A stretch of DNA of 64,000 bases, taken from positions 1,839,700 to 1,903,699 of the forward strand of contig NZ_LT700191.1 of assembly GCF_900155425.1 (NCBI RefSeq), written 5' to 3'. The number at the start of each line of letters is the position of its first letter. Position 1 is the first letter of the stretch. Positions 41,650 through 50,536 of the stretch are shown here, piece by piece. A program made the position numbers and the translations under genes. A model generated the notes under the pieces. That model had not been told where the DNA came from. It was given only the letters and a program-made list of their open reading frames with translations, and ran no database searches. The DNA comes from Parabacteroides massiliensis. GTDB lineage: Bacteria; Bacteroidota; Bacteroidia; Bacteroidales; Tannerellaceae.

Positions 41650-44502
41650 ATGAACAAGAAGTTTTCTACTCTCCTGATGGGTGGTTTGCTGATGGCAGGT
41701 GCAGTTTCTGCACAAACTCCGGCTTTGATTGAAAGAGGTTGGGGACAAGCTGAAACCGAACCCTCTGCTAAGTTTTATTACCAGATTGTAAACGGTAACG
41801 CAGGTACTGTTGGCTACGCTTTGCAAGCTGCTGTCCATACAAATGGTGCTGATAGCTTGAAAGCTGTTAGCGTTACTGCTTTGAATGATGCCTTGAATGG
41901 CCCTGATGTAGAAAAGGCCATCGAAGCTATGGCTACTTTAGACTCTACTTTGTGGGCTTTCGCTCCGAACGGAGATGAAAACCTGGGTTACTACTCAATT
42001 GTAAACAAAGCCACTGGTAAAAAATTACAGTTTGCAAAAGAAGGCAATGCTGTTATGGGGGCCGGTCTGAATGCTTGGTTTATCGAGGAATTCGGTTCTA
42101 ATAAGGACGTTAAATTGAAAAGCTACGTTATCAATGCTGACGGAAGCAAAACAAGCTATTCTATTGAAAGCAATCGTACTGCTGGTGGTCCTGTAACAAT
42201 AGCAAAAGGAAACGCTTCTGCCGGTTACAAGATCGTTCGTCCGGGACACATCTACATGAACGCAGCTCAGTTGAATGCTGAAGGTGATGGTAATTCTTTC
42301 AAAATGGCCATCGAAGATTTGGCCGATGCTGAAAATCCGTTTGTAAAGACAGCTTTGAAAGCTTATGATTTGAGCGAACAAAACGGACAGAAGAATGTTG
42401 GCCTGAAAGTTGTTGACGGCAAGATCCTGAGAGCAGATGCCAACAAATATACAGGTGATGCTAAATACAACACTAATGTATATGTTGTAGTTGATACTGC
42501 TATGTATACTTCTAAAGGTGGTGTAGACGTTAACGGTGTAGACGCTTTCGGTTTCAAATTTGCTGTTGACAGTGCAAAAGTAAACGCTGACGGCAAAATT
42601 GATGGTGCTGTACAGGCTCCGGGCCGTAACGTTGCAAACTATCGTTTTGCCATTTACAAAGACGTTACTTTGGTTGGTGAAGACGATCAGTTGCTGATCA
42701 AGCTGCTGGGTGTTCCGACATACAATGAAGCTGCTCAAGGATCAAAATTCACTGGTGCTCCTAAGGTCTCTTATGTAAGTTGGGCTGGCTTCGCTGAAAA
42801 GGGTGATGAACTGACAACTGCAAGAATTTCTCGCGACAATTCAAAATATGTATATGAACTGCCGGTTATCACTTTGGCTGCTGGTGCTAAGGCTGACATC
42901 GCTCCGGGTGTTTACTACATCAAGTATAAAGATGCTAAGTATGCTTATGCAAACATGAGTTTGTCATCTTCTAACGGTTGGACTCCTTCTTATGCAGAAG
43001 CAACTCCGGCTGCAAATATGAACAACGACTTGTTGGCAAGAACACAGTATGTTGTTACAGGTGCTAACGGTAAATATACGATTGTAAACCGTGAATCTGG
43101 TGAAACTAAGATCAGTGGCCGTATCTATGTAAAAGATGGCAAGTTCATTCAGGGTTCTAATACATTCGAATTGGAAGCCGTTCCTGCAGAAGTTGCAGCT
43201 GACAACCACGTAGGTTACAGATTCTTCTCTAATGAAGAAGTTGGTAATTTGGCTGTTGCCTTGAAGTTCAACTCGAAGATCGGTTCTGCTTTCATGGTTG
43301 ACGCTAAAAAGAAAGTTTCAGTTGATGCAGAAACTCAATTAGAAGATGCTTCATTCTTCAAGATGTTGCCGGTATCTACAGTTAAGTTCGGTGTAGATAT
43401 GGAATACGGTGTTTACAAACTGTACAAACAGTTTACAAAAGACTTCTTGGCTGCCGATGGTAGTGTAACAGTAAACAACGGCCTTTCAAATGTAACATTG
43501 GATACTGAAGCCAATGCTGCTTTGGTTGTATTCCGTTCTACAGGAAAAGCCGGTGAATATCAGATTATTTTTGCCGACAATGCTGAAAAACTGTATGATC
43601 AACTGAGTGTATTGGCAACAGAAGCTAAATTCAACAAACTTGCTGTTGACGATGCTAATGCGGCAGTTAACGGTTTCTGGACACTTGAAACTCCGGCTGC
43701 TCCTGACTATCTGACAATCGAAGATGCTCCGGCTCACAAACGTATCTTCTCTACAGAAAATACTTCTTTGGCCATCTCTATGCAAGCTAACAGAAACGGT
43801 ATCTTGAAAGCAGTTGCAGACAAGGGTGACTATATCGAAGATCAGTTCAAGATCTGGGTAGACACTGCTTGTGTTGAAAACGCTGAAAAACCGTTGTATT
43901 ACATCACAACTGGTGCTGGTTTGAGCGAAGAAGCTCGTGAAGAAGGCCACATGATGTACATGAAGCCGACTTCATTCACTACTGTAAACAATGTAGAAGT
44001 TGCAAAAGTAGAATTCGTTGAAGGTTATGCATTTGGTGCTGACTCTTTGGCTTACGCAATCTACAAAGATGATGCTACTGTCAAAGAATTCAAGGAATTC
44101 AAAGATATGGCTAAGAACGAGGCTGCATTCGCATTCCAGACTACTCCGGTAGAAGGCGAATATGTTGTAGAAAATGTTGCTACTCAGTCTTACCTGCGTC
44201 AGGTGAACGGTGTTCTGTATTTGACTAAAAAGTATGCAGACGCTCTGACATTCGGTATCGAAGCAACAGACACTCCGACAGCTAACGAAACTATCGCAAC
44301 ATCTGAAGTTAAGGTTATCGCTGGCGAAGGTAACGTAACAATCGCTGGTGCTGCAGGCAAGAAAGTTGTTATCAGCAACATCTTGGGTCAGACTGTAGCC
44401 AACACAGTTATCTCTTCTGACAATGCAACAATCGCTGCTCCTGCAGGTGTAGTTGTTGTAGCTGTTGAAGGTGAAGCTGCTGTTAAAGCTATTGTTAAGT
44501 AA
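41650..44502 (+). CDS. S-layer-like surface protein, DUF6383/type IX secretion (phase-variable)
   Basis: A 950-aa secreted protein. The signal peptide ends AGAVSAQ (residue 22). The body is rich in beta strands with repeated 'YYIxNxATGKKLQ'-type segments. The C-terminal 80 residues form a DUF6383/type IX sorting domain (VKVIAGEGNVTIAGAAGKKV, NILGQTVANTV, VVVVAVEGEAAVKAIVK) nearly identical to that of the 1592-aa protein at 50537-55315. Strong codon bias suggests high expression. Its promoter lies in an invertible segment now facing the gene. By family and context it is probably an S-layer glycoprotein. Confidence 0.88.
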   Translation: MNKKFSTLLMGGLLMAGAVSAQTPALIERGWGQAETEPSAKFYYQIVNGNAGTVGYALQAAVHTNGADSLKAVSVTALNDALNGPDVEKAIEAMATLDSTLWAFAPNGDENLGYYSIVNKATGKKLQFAKEGNAVMGAGLNAWFIEEFGSNKDVKLKSYVINADGSKTSYSIESNRTAGGPVTIAKGNASAGYKIVRPGHIYMNAAQLNAEGDGNSFKMAIEDLADAENPFVKTALKAYDLSEQNGQKNVGLKVVDGKILRADANKYTGDAKYNTNVYVVVDTAMYTSKGGVDVNGVDAFGFKFAVDSAKVNADGKIDGAVQAPGRNVANYRFAIYKDVTLVGEDDQLLIKLLGVPTYNEAAQGSKFTGAPKVSYVSWAGFAEKGDELTTARISRDNSKYVYELPVITLAAGAKADIAPGVYYIKYKDAKYAYANMSLSSSNGWTPSYAEATPAANMNNDLLARTQYVVTGANGKYTIVNRESGETKISGRIYVKDGKFIQGSNTFELEAVPAEVAADNHVGYRFFSNEEVGNLAVALKFNSKIGSAFMVDAKKKVSVDAETQLEDASFFKMLPVSTVKFGVDMEYGVYKLYKQFTKDFLAADGSVTVNNGLSNVTLDTEANAALVVFRSTGKAGEYQIIFADNAEKLYDQLSVLATEAKFNKLAVDDANAAVNGFWTLETPAAPDYLTIEDAPAHKRIFSTENTSLAISMQANRNGILKAVADKGDYIEDQFKIWVDTACVENAEKPLYYITTGAGLSEEAREEGHMMYMKPTSFTTVNNVEVAKVEFVEGYAFGADSLAYAIYKDDATVKEFKEFKDMAKNEAAFAFQTTPVEGEYVVENVATQSYLRQVNGVLYLTKKYADALTFGIEATDTPTANETIATSEVKVIAGEGNVTIAGAAGKKVVISNILGQTVANTVISSDNATIAAPAGVVVVAVEGEAAVKAIVK

Positions 44503-44556
44503 TAAGAAACAATACTGTAGTAGTCAGGGGCGCAAGTCGCCCCTGCAACGCATTAT

Positions 44557-44773
44557 TTTATAATCAAATAATTCAAAACAACTTGCGTGAAACCGTATGA
44601 AGGGGAATTTCCTCTATTTATGATTTTAAGTACCCTGTGACAGGTGAACAAGCGGTTGGATTTAATATTAATAATACTAAAGTAATGAAATTAAAAATTC
44701 TTCTGCATCTCCCTCTGTGAAGATAAGGTGCAGGCAAAAACAAGCCCCGGTAGTATTTGTACTGCCGGGGTTT
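44557..44773 (+). other. Conserved 3'-UTR of DUF6383 gene with terminator
   Basis: TTTATAATCAAATAATTC (44557-44574), AGGTGAACAAGCGGT (44642-44656) and AATATTAATAATACTAAAGT (44664-44683) recur in the same order after the second DUF6383 gene. The unit ends in a hairpin, CCCCGGTAGT (44745-44754) with ACTGCCGGGG (44761-44770), followed by T. The 421-bp gap 44503-44923 holds this, then the pflB control region. Confidence 0.78.
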
Positions 44774-44807
44774 CGTTGTTTTATATGTTGCCTTGTGAAT
44801 TCCTTTA

Positions 44808-44823
44808 TCCCTATTTGTAGGTA
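44808..44823. promoter_or_regulatory. Palindromic operator upstream of pflB (TCCCTA-TTTG-TAGGTA)
   Basis: It differs from the perfect dyad at 40121-40136 by one base, and they share the 16-mer CCTATTTGTAGGTATT. Its centre is about 80 bp upstream of the predicted pflB transcription start. Confidence 0.7.
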
Positions 44824-44883
44824 TTTTTCTTCAGTTTAACATTCCTCTTCTTTTACAATGGTTTTTGGATAGAAGAAAAGACT

Positions 44884-44891
44884 TATCTTTG
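44884..44891 (+). promoter_or_regulatory. -7 element for pflBA
   Basis: TATCTTTG lies 32 bp upstream of the pflB ATG. The nearest TTG (44865-44867) is 16 bp upstream, shorter than usual, which could mean activator dependence. Confidence 0.62.
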
Positions 44892-44923
44892 CACGCCTAA
44901 ACCGAATTAGACAAGATAAGCTT

Positions 44924-47164
44924 ATGATGTTTGAAAATGAGAACTGGAAGCAGTTCAAAGGTGAAACCTGGAAAAAAGAGATCAATGTAAGAGATTTTAT
45001 CCAGAACAATTACAAACCTTACGAAGGAGACGATGCTTTCCTCGTACCCTCTTCGGAGAAAACGAAGAAAGTGTGGAACAAACTGACCGAAATGTTTAAG
45101 GTGGAAAGGGAAAAAGGGGTATATGATGCCGAAACAAAACTTCCCCAAGGAATCGATACATACGGACCCGGTTATATCGATAAGGAAAACGAGGTGATCG
45201 TCGGATTGCAGACAGACGCCCCGTTGAAACGCGGTATCTTCCCGAAAGGTGGTATCCGCATGGTCGAAAACAGCCTGGAAGCCTATGGCTATCATTTGGA
45301 CCCGATGACAAAGGAAATCTTCACCAAATACAGAAAGACGCACAACGAAGGTGTTTTCTCTGCTTATACGGACGAGATGGTGGCTGCACGCCGTTCTGCC
45401 ATCATCACGGGGCTGCCTGATGCCTACGGCCGCGGACGTATCATCGGTGACTACCGCCGTGTGCCTCTGTACGGTACCCGGATCCTGATCGAAGAAAAGA
45501 AACATTTCCAGAAACGTCTCGATATCCAGGAGTTGACGGAAGAAATCATCCGGAGCCGTGAGGAGATAACGGAACAGATCAAGGCACTGAAAGCCTTCGA
45601 GAAAATGTGTGCCGGTTATGGTTTCGATGTGACTCGTCCGGCAAAAGATGCCCGCGAAGCCGTGCAGTTCCTGTATCTGGCTTACCTGGCTGCCGTAAAG
45701 GACCAGGATGGAGCGGCCATGTCTCTCGGACGTACTTCCACATTCCTCGATATTTACATTGAAAAGGATCTCCGCGAAGGCAAGCTGACGGAAGAGGAAG
45801 CACAGGAGCTGATCGACCAGTTTATCATCAAACTGCGTATTGTCCGTTTCCTGCGTACACCGGAATACAACGACCTGTTCTCCGGCGACCCTGTTTGGGT
45901 GACCGAATCGCTGGGCGGGCAAGGCGTCGACGGCCGCTCGTTGGTGACAAAGACTTCTTACCGCTATCTGCATACCTTGTATAACCTCGGCCCGGCACCC
46001 GAACCCAATCTGACGGTGCTTTGGTTCAACAATGCTCCGGACAACTGGAAAAACTTCTGTGCGAAAGTTTCGATCGACACCTCTGCCATCCAGTACGAGA
46101 ACGACGACCTGATGCGTCCGGACTATGGCGACGATTACGGCATCGCCTGCTGTGTGTCTCCGATGAAGATCGGCAAGCAGATGCAGTATTTCGGAGCTCG
46201 TGCCAACCTGGCCAAGTGTTTGTTGTATGCGATCAATGGCGGACGCGACGAGAAATCGGGTGTGCAGGTGGCTCCCCGCTTCGAACCGATCACCAGCGAG
46301 TATCTGGATTACAACGAAGTGATGGAGAAATACGAGCAGATGATGCGCTGGTTGGCAAAAGTCTATGTCAATGCGCTGAAGATCATCCACTACATGCACG
46401 ATAAATATGCGTATGAGGCATTCGAAATGGGGCTTCATGACGGAGACGTGGAACGTATCCGCGCAACCGGTATCGCCGGCCTTTCTATCGTTGCCGACTC
46501 GCTGGCTGCCATCCGTGACACGAAAGTGAAAGTGATCCGTGACGAACGCGGTTTGGCTGTCGACTTCGAACGCGAAGGCGAATATGTGCCTTTCGGAAAC
46601 AATGACGACCGTACGGACAGTATTGCTGTCGACATTACCGAGAAGTTCATGGAATACCTGCGCCAGCATCAGACATACCGCAATGCTACGCCGACACAAT
46701 CCATTCTGACGATCACATCAAACGTGGTTTACGGAAAGAAAACCGGAACGACTCCCGACGGCCGTCCGGGTGGTACGCCGTTCGCTCCGGGAGCCAACCC
46801 GATGAACGGACGCGATACGAAAGGGGCTGTCGCCGCTTTGGCTTCTGTAGCCAAACTGCCTTTCCAGCATGCGCATGACGGTATTTCCTATACATTTGCC
46901 GTTTCACCCGCTACGTTGGGTAAGGAACGCGATATCCAGGTGAACAACTTGGTGAGCCTGTTGGACGGCTATTTCACGCCCGATGGTGGCCAACACCTGA
47001 ATGTGAACGTGTTCGATAAAGAACTGTTGGTCGATGCGATGGAGCATCCGGAGAAATACCCGCAACTTACGATCCGTGTTTCGGGCTATGCCGTCAACTT
47101 CGTCAAGCTGACACGCGAACAACAGCTCGACGTCATCTCGCGCACCATCAACAGCAGTTTATAA
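44924..47164 (+). CDS. pflB: Formate C-acetyltransferase (pyruvate formate-lyase)
   Basis: A 746-aa glycyl-radical enzyme converting pyruvate and CoA to acetyl-CoA and formate under anaerobic conditions. The active-site pair Cys409-Cys410 lies in [11 protein letters not shown]. The radical Gly721 lies in RVSGYAVNF near the C-terminus. Length and motifs match true PFL rather than a diol dehydratase or other glycyl-radical enzyme. It is followed 44 bp later by its activase gene. Oxygen cuts the protein at the radical Gly, so control by a redox regulator via the upstream palindrome is plausible. Confidence 0.97.
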   Translation: MMFENENWKQFKGETWKKEINVRDFIQNNYKPYEGDDAFLVPSSEKTKKVWNKLTEMFKVEREKGVYDAETKLPQGIDTYGPGYIDKENEVIVGLQTDAPLKRGIFPKGGIRMVENSLEAYGYHLDPMTKEIFTKYRKTHNEGVFSAYTDEMVAARRSAIITGLPDAYGRGRIIGDYRRVPLYGTRILIEEKKHFQKRLDIQELTEEIIRSREEITEQIKALKAFEKMCAGYGFDVTRPAKDAREAVQFLYLAYLAAVKDQDGAAMSLGRTSTFLDIYIEKDLREGKLTEEEAQELIDQFIIKLRIVRFLRTPEYNDLFSGDPVWVTESLGGQGVDGRSLVTKTSYRYLHTLYNLGPAPEPNLTVLWFNNAPDNWKNFCAKVSIDTSAIQYENDDLMRPDYGDDYGIACCVSPMKIGKQMQYFGARANLAKCLLYAINGGRDEKSGVQVAPRFEPITSEYLDYNEVMEKYEQMMRWLAKVYVNALKIIHYMHDKYAYEAFEMGLHDGDVERIRATGIAGLSIVADSLAAIRDTKVKVIRDERGLAVDFEREGEYVPFGNNDDRTDSIAVDITEKFMEYLRQHQTYRNATPTQSILTITSNVVYGKKTGTTPDGRPGGTPFAPGANPMNGRDTKGAVAALASVAKLPFQHAHDGISYTFAVSPATLGKERDIQVNNLVSLLDGYFTPDGGQHLNVNVFDKELLVDAMEHPEKYPQLTIRVSGYAVNFVKLTREQQLDVISRTINSSL

Positions 47165-47208
47165 TTGTCAATTCTCAATTGTCAATTGTTTAAAGTCCAT
47201 TGATTAAT

Positions 47209-47931
47209 ATGTTGGGGCGCATTCATTCTTTAGAGAGTTTCGGGACCGTTGACGGTCCCGGAATTCGCTTTGTCATTTTTATGCAAGGTTGTCCGCTTCG
47301 TTGCCTCTATTGCCACAATCCGGATACTTGGGAGGTAAAGCGCGAGACGCCTTATCGGCTGGAACCCGAAGCGTTGCTTGCCGAAGTGCTGCGCTATAAG
47401 AATTTTATCGCTAAAGGCGGTGTTACCGTGACCGGTGGCGAACCTTTGCTGCAACCGGAATTCCTTAAAGAGTTTTTCCGCCTTTGCCGTGAGAACGGTA
47501 TCCATACGGCGTTGGATACTTCCGGCTATATCTGCTCCGGCAAAGCATTGGAAGTTCTTGAATATGTCGATCTGGTCCTGTTGGACATCAAGACGATCGA
47601 TGCCGGGCTTCATCCCCGCCTGACTGCTGTGAAGCTCGATAACACCTTGCGTTTTCTTGATGAGCTGGAGAAACGCGGCATTCCCGTGTGGATCCGCCAT
47701 GTGGTTGTTCCCGGCCTGACGGATAATGATGAGGACCTGGAAAAATTGGCCGAATACATCAGCCGCTATAAAGTGGTTCGGAAAGCCGAACTCCTGCCTT
47801 ACCACACGATGGGAACCTACAAGTATGAGGCACAAGGCTTGGACTATAAGCTGAAAGGTGTGGAACCACTTTCGGCAGAGCGCCTGGCCAATGCAAAAGC
47901 AATCTTCCGAAAACATGGGATAACCGTATAA
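47209..47931 (+). CDS. pflA: Pyruvate formate-lyase activating enzyme
   Basis: A 240-aa radical SAM enzyme that puts the glycyl radical on PFL. The [4Fe-4S]/SAM motif is Cys28-x3-Cys32-x2-Cys35 (GCPLRCLYCHNPDTW). The GGEP segment (VTVTGGEPLLQ) binds SAM, and DLVLLDIK and HVVVPGLTDND follow as in the family. It is in an operon with pflB; the gap holds short AATTGTCAATT-type repeats. A TTG at 47200 could extend the frame by three residues, but the ATG at 47209 gives the usual start MLGRIHS. Confidence 0.96.
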   Translation: MLGRIHSLESFGTVDGPGIRFVIFMQGCPLRCLYCHNPDTWEVKRETPYRLEPEALLAEVLRYKNFIAKGGVTVTGGEPLLQPEFLKEFFRLCRENGIHTALDTSGYICSGKALEVLEYVDLVLLDIKTIDAGLHPRLTAVKLDNTLRFLDELEKRGIPVWIRHVVVPGLTDNDEDLEKLAEYISRYKVVRKAELLPYHTMGTYKYEAQGLDYKLKGVEPLSAERLANAKAIFRKHGITV

Positions 47932-48260
47932 ACCGCATCGGATTCCTTTCATGATACTATTTGATTCTCAAAGAATATTCTTTTCTACCTTCCTGTAATT
48001 CCGGGGTTTTATGGATAGTTTTTCTTTTTGCTGCCTAAAACCCCTTTTGTCCCCTTTTTTTCTTCTTTTTTTCAAAAACAGTAATTTTTTACTTGTAGTA
48101 TTACTTGAATAAAAACGTGCAAGTTCTTGTAACTTAGAAATATATTTCTTTGATGCAAAATAACGGAAAAGCCTGTTTCTGAGGGGTGAATTCGGCTCAT
48201 TTCTTGTTTGTAAATTCTTGTGGATAAGAAAGATAGCGGAAGAAACCAAAATGACTAAAA

Positions 48261-48457
48261 AAACGTACATTTTTATTCGCCATTTTTCAGCTACAAAAAT
48301 ACAACTACTTTTTAAACCTGCAATCCTTTCATCAAATTATTTTCCCATTTCTATATTCTTTCTTATCAATCAGATAGCTAAACAGGGACGAAAAACCTGC
48401 TTTCCGATACAAAACGCTCCAAAGCATCGGAAAAATGACAAATTTAAACGTACGTTT
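48261..48457 (-). promoter_or_regulatory. Invertible promoter segment 2, OFF orientation
   Basis: Inverted repeats AAACGTACATTT (48261-48272) and AAACGTACGTTT (48446-48457) bound a segment nearly identical to 41356-41551 but reversed. On the minus strand it has TTG (48323-48321), a 19-bp spacer and TATTTTTG (48301-48294), pointing away from the gene at 48527. Inversion would turn the downstream two genes on. A third AACGTACATTTTTT copy lies just outside at 48466-48479. Nothing else is seen in the 595-bp gap 47932-48526. Confidence 0.85.
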
Positions 48458-48526
48458 TCATTGTCAACGTACATTTTTTAAGAGTTCATGAATAAGATGC
48501 GAATGTTGTAAGAAAAGAAATAGCAT

Positions 48527-50503
48527 ATGTTTGGACGTTTTACATCTTTATTGACTGTGGCTTCACTGGTTTGTTGGGGAATCGTGAGTCATGTTTCTGC
48601 GCAAATACCATCTTTGTCGGCCGACATCATGGCTTTGTACGGGTATCAGATGGACGGTCGTACCAGCCTCCCTCTCGGTACGAATGAAAACATATCTATA
48701 TATAATGTATACGACGCTCCTGTCGATGGGTGTTATTTCGGTTTGAGCAATCCGAAAAACACCTATGATCCGATGGGAATTGATTGCGAAGCCTGTTTGG
48801 AGGCCGGAGGGCGGTTGAAGATAAATGGTTCTTATGTATGGGGCTTGACAAGCACAAGCGATAAGATATATTGGGGGACGACAAACAATTTGCTTTGCCT
48901 TGCATTTGCCATTGTTGGCGAAGCGGCTACTACAGCCTATGAAACATCCGACTGGACGTGCGATTGTCCCGAAGGTTCGAGCAATGAAGCTTTGCCTCCG
49001 AGGGTTTATGTCTATGAACCCAATAGCGGGGTTGTTAAGGATTTGACGCCTGACGACGAGGCGGTCAAAGGCACGGCTTGCACAGGGCTTCGTTCTGCCG
49101 GAAGTTTGAATGATGTGGTCTTTTTAGGTGGGCCGGATACCAAGCATGGGTTGACGGTTTACGCTTATTCTACCAAGGACGATACGTTCTTGGGGCTTAG
49201 CCATTTCGAAAATGTATCTAATATAGAAGGTTTTCAGGTGACGAATATCCGGAAATGGTTGGTTATCGATGGTGTGCTTTATTGTGGCGTACGCTATGTG
49301 CATGGCGAAAAATCAGGTGGTGCGATCCTTCGTTGGAGAGGAAATGCGGAAAATCCCTTCCAGTTTGAAGTGGTCGGCTATACTGCTGCAGAAGCGGCAG
49401 AATTGGCTTTCCATGACGGACGTATCTATGTAGGGGGATGGCCTGCAATGATTTTCCGCAGCCCGGAGCTTCCCGAAGGCGGGCTCACTGCCGATCATGC
49501 GGCAACTTGGGAAACTGTTTGGAGCATGTCCGACTACGAGATCGATCCTTTTGTCTTGAGACTGACGGGTATCGGCGGCTTTAAATCCTATAAAGGCCGT
49601 TTGTATTGGGGCTTCCTGCATATCCCTTGGGCTTATCTGTCTGTGCTTCCTGCTTATTACGGTCTTACTTCGCAAGAAGATATATTGGCTGCGGTCTTGG
49701 GCGCTTGGCGTTCGTCTGCGCTTTTCTCGGCTTCTGACTTTTCGAGCAAAGATGATGTGGTGATGCTCTATGGCGAAGAGAAGTTGCCTCAGTTTGACCG
49801 GGCGAAGAAGAAGTGGGAGATCAAACCCAATGCTTCCGGCTACAAACCGAAATGGGGGCGTAGCGGTGCCGGTAACCTTTTCCTCAACTACATCTGGTCG
49901 ATGGAAGTGTATAACGACAAATTATATATCGGAACGATGGATATGTCAGACCTGATAGAGCCGGCGTTGAATTCTTCGGAATTTTCTTTGGGTGGCATGA
50001 GTTCTTCATTGGTGCTGAATATGCTCAAAGTCGATAAGAAACAATATGGCTATGACTGCCTGGTGATCGATGATCCGGAGAAGGAACCGTCTTTGGTGAC
50101 GAATGATGGTTTTGGTAATCCGGCAGCCTACGGGATACGTAATATGTTGGTCCATGACGGGCAACTCTATATCGGGACGGCCAATCCGTTGAACCTGCAT
50201 GAACAGGGCGGCTGGAGCCTTTTGACGTTGACTGAACGGTCAGCGCCTACAGCAAGTGCTAAACAACCGGAAGTGGCGGATCTGCTCTATCGTCAGACCG
50301 ATAGTTATGTGGAGATTTCTTCATTGAAAGGTGAGTCGATTGAATCGGTTACACTGGTCGATATGGCCGGTCGGATCCTCCGGAAAGAAAAAGGAGATTC
50401 TCCTACAGCAGTCTTGGTTACGGACGGATTGCCGGGCGGAGTTTATGTGGTTATGGTTCAGACGAACGCTGTTACGAAAAGTTTCAAAATAAAAGTGAGA
50501 TAA
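48527..50503 (+). CDS. Secreted protein with type IX sorting domain
   Basis: A 658-aa exported protein. The signal peptide ends SHVSAQ (residue 26). Much of the body reads like a beta-propeller: repeated short 'DGxLYxG'-type strands such as VIDGVLYCGVRY, FHDGRIYVGGWP, YNDKLYIGTMDM and HDGQLYIGTANP. The last 80 residues form a T9SS type A sorting domain (VTLVDMAGRILRKEKG, LPGGVYVVMV, KSFKIKVR). Cysteines cluster near residues 84-87 and 145-147. It is 33 bp upstream of the large DUF6383 gene, so both are probably controlled by invertible promoter 2. The function is unknown. Confidence 0.85.
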   Translation: MFGRFTSLLTVASLVCWGIVSHVSAQIPSLSADIMALYGYQMDGRTSLPLGTNENISIYNVYDAPVDGCYFGLSNPKNTYDPMGIDCEACLEAGGRLKINGSYVWGLTSTSDKIYWGTTNNLLCLAFAIVGEAATTAYETSDWTCDCPEGSSNEALPPRVYVYEPNSGVVKDLTPDDEAVKGTACTGLRSAGSLNDVVFLGGPDTKHGLTVYAYSTKDDTFLGLSHFENVSNIEGFQVTNIRKWLVIDGVLYCGVRYVHGEKSGGAILRWRGNAENPFQFEVVGYTAAEAAELAFHDGRIYVGGWPAMIFRSPELPEGGLTADHAATWETVWSMSDYEIDPFVLRLTGIGGFKSYKGRLYWGFLHIPWAYLSVLPAYYGLTSQEDILAAVLGAWRSSALFSASDFSSKDDVVMLYGEEKLPQFDRAKKKWEIKPNASGYKPKWGRSGAGNLFLNYIWSMEVYNDKLYIGTMDMSDLIEPALNSSEFSLGGMSSSLVLNMLKVDKKQYGYDCLVIDDPEKEPSLVTNDGFGNPAAYGIRNMLVHDGQLYIGTANPLNLHEQGGWSLLTLTERSAPTASAKQPEVADLLYRQTDSYVEISSLKGESIESVTLVDMAGRILRKEKGDSPTAVLVTDGLPGGVYVVMVQTNAVTKSFKIKVR

Positions 50504-50536
50504 TCAATATTTATTATTAATTAAATTGTTTAACAC

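Noticed and set aside
44897-46699. 600-codon frame antisense to pflB
   Set aside because: pflB is certain from its Cys-Cys and glycyl-radical motifs. The antisense product has no promoter or known domain.
47161-47190. AATTGTCAATT-type short repeats between pflB and pflA (similar to AATTGA repeats near 31296)
   Set aside because: Simple A/T-rich repeats are common between Bacteroidales genes; no terminator or operator layout could be drawn.
47968-48270. 100-codon minus-strand ORF starting in the left repeat of invertible segment 2
   Set aside because: Its Lys/Arg-rich, low-complexity composition and a start inside the inversion repeat make it unlikely to be a gene.
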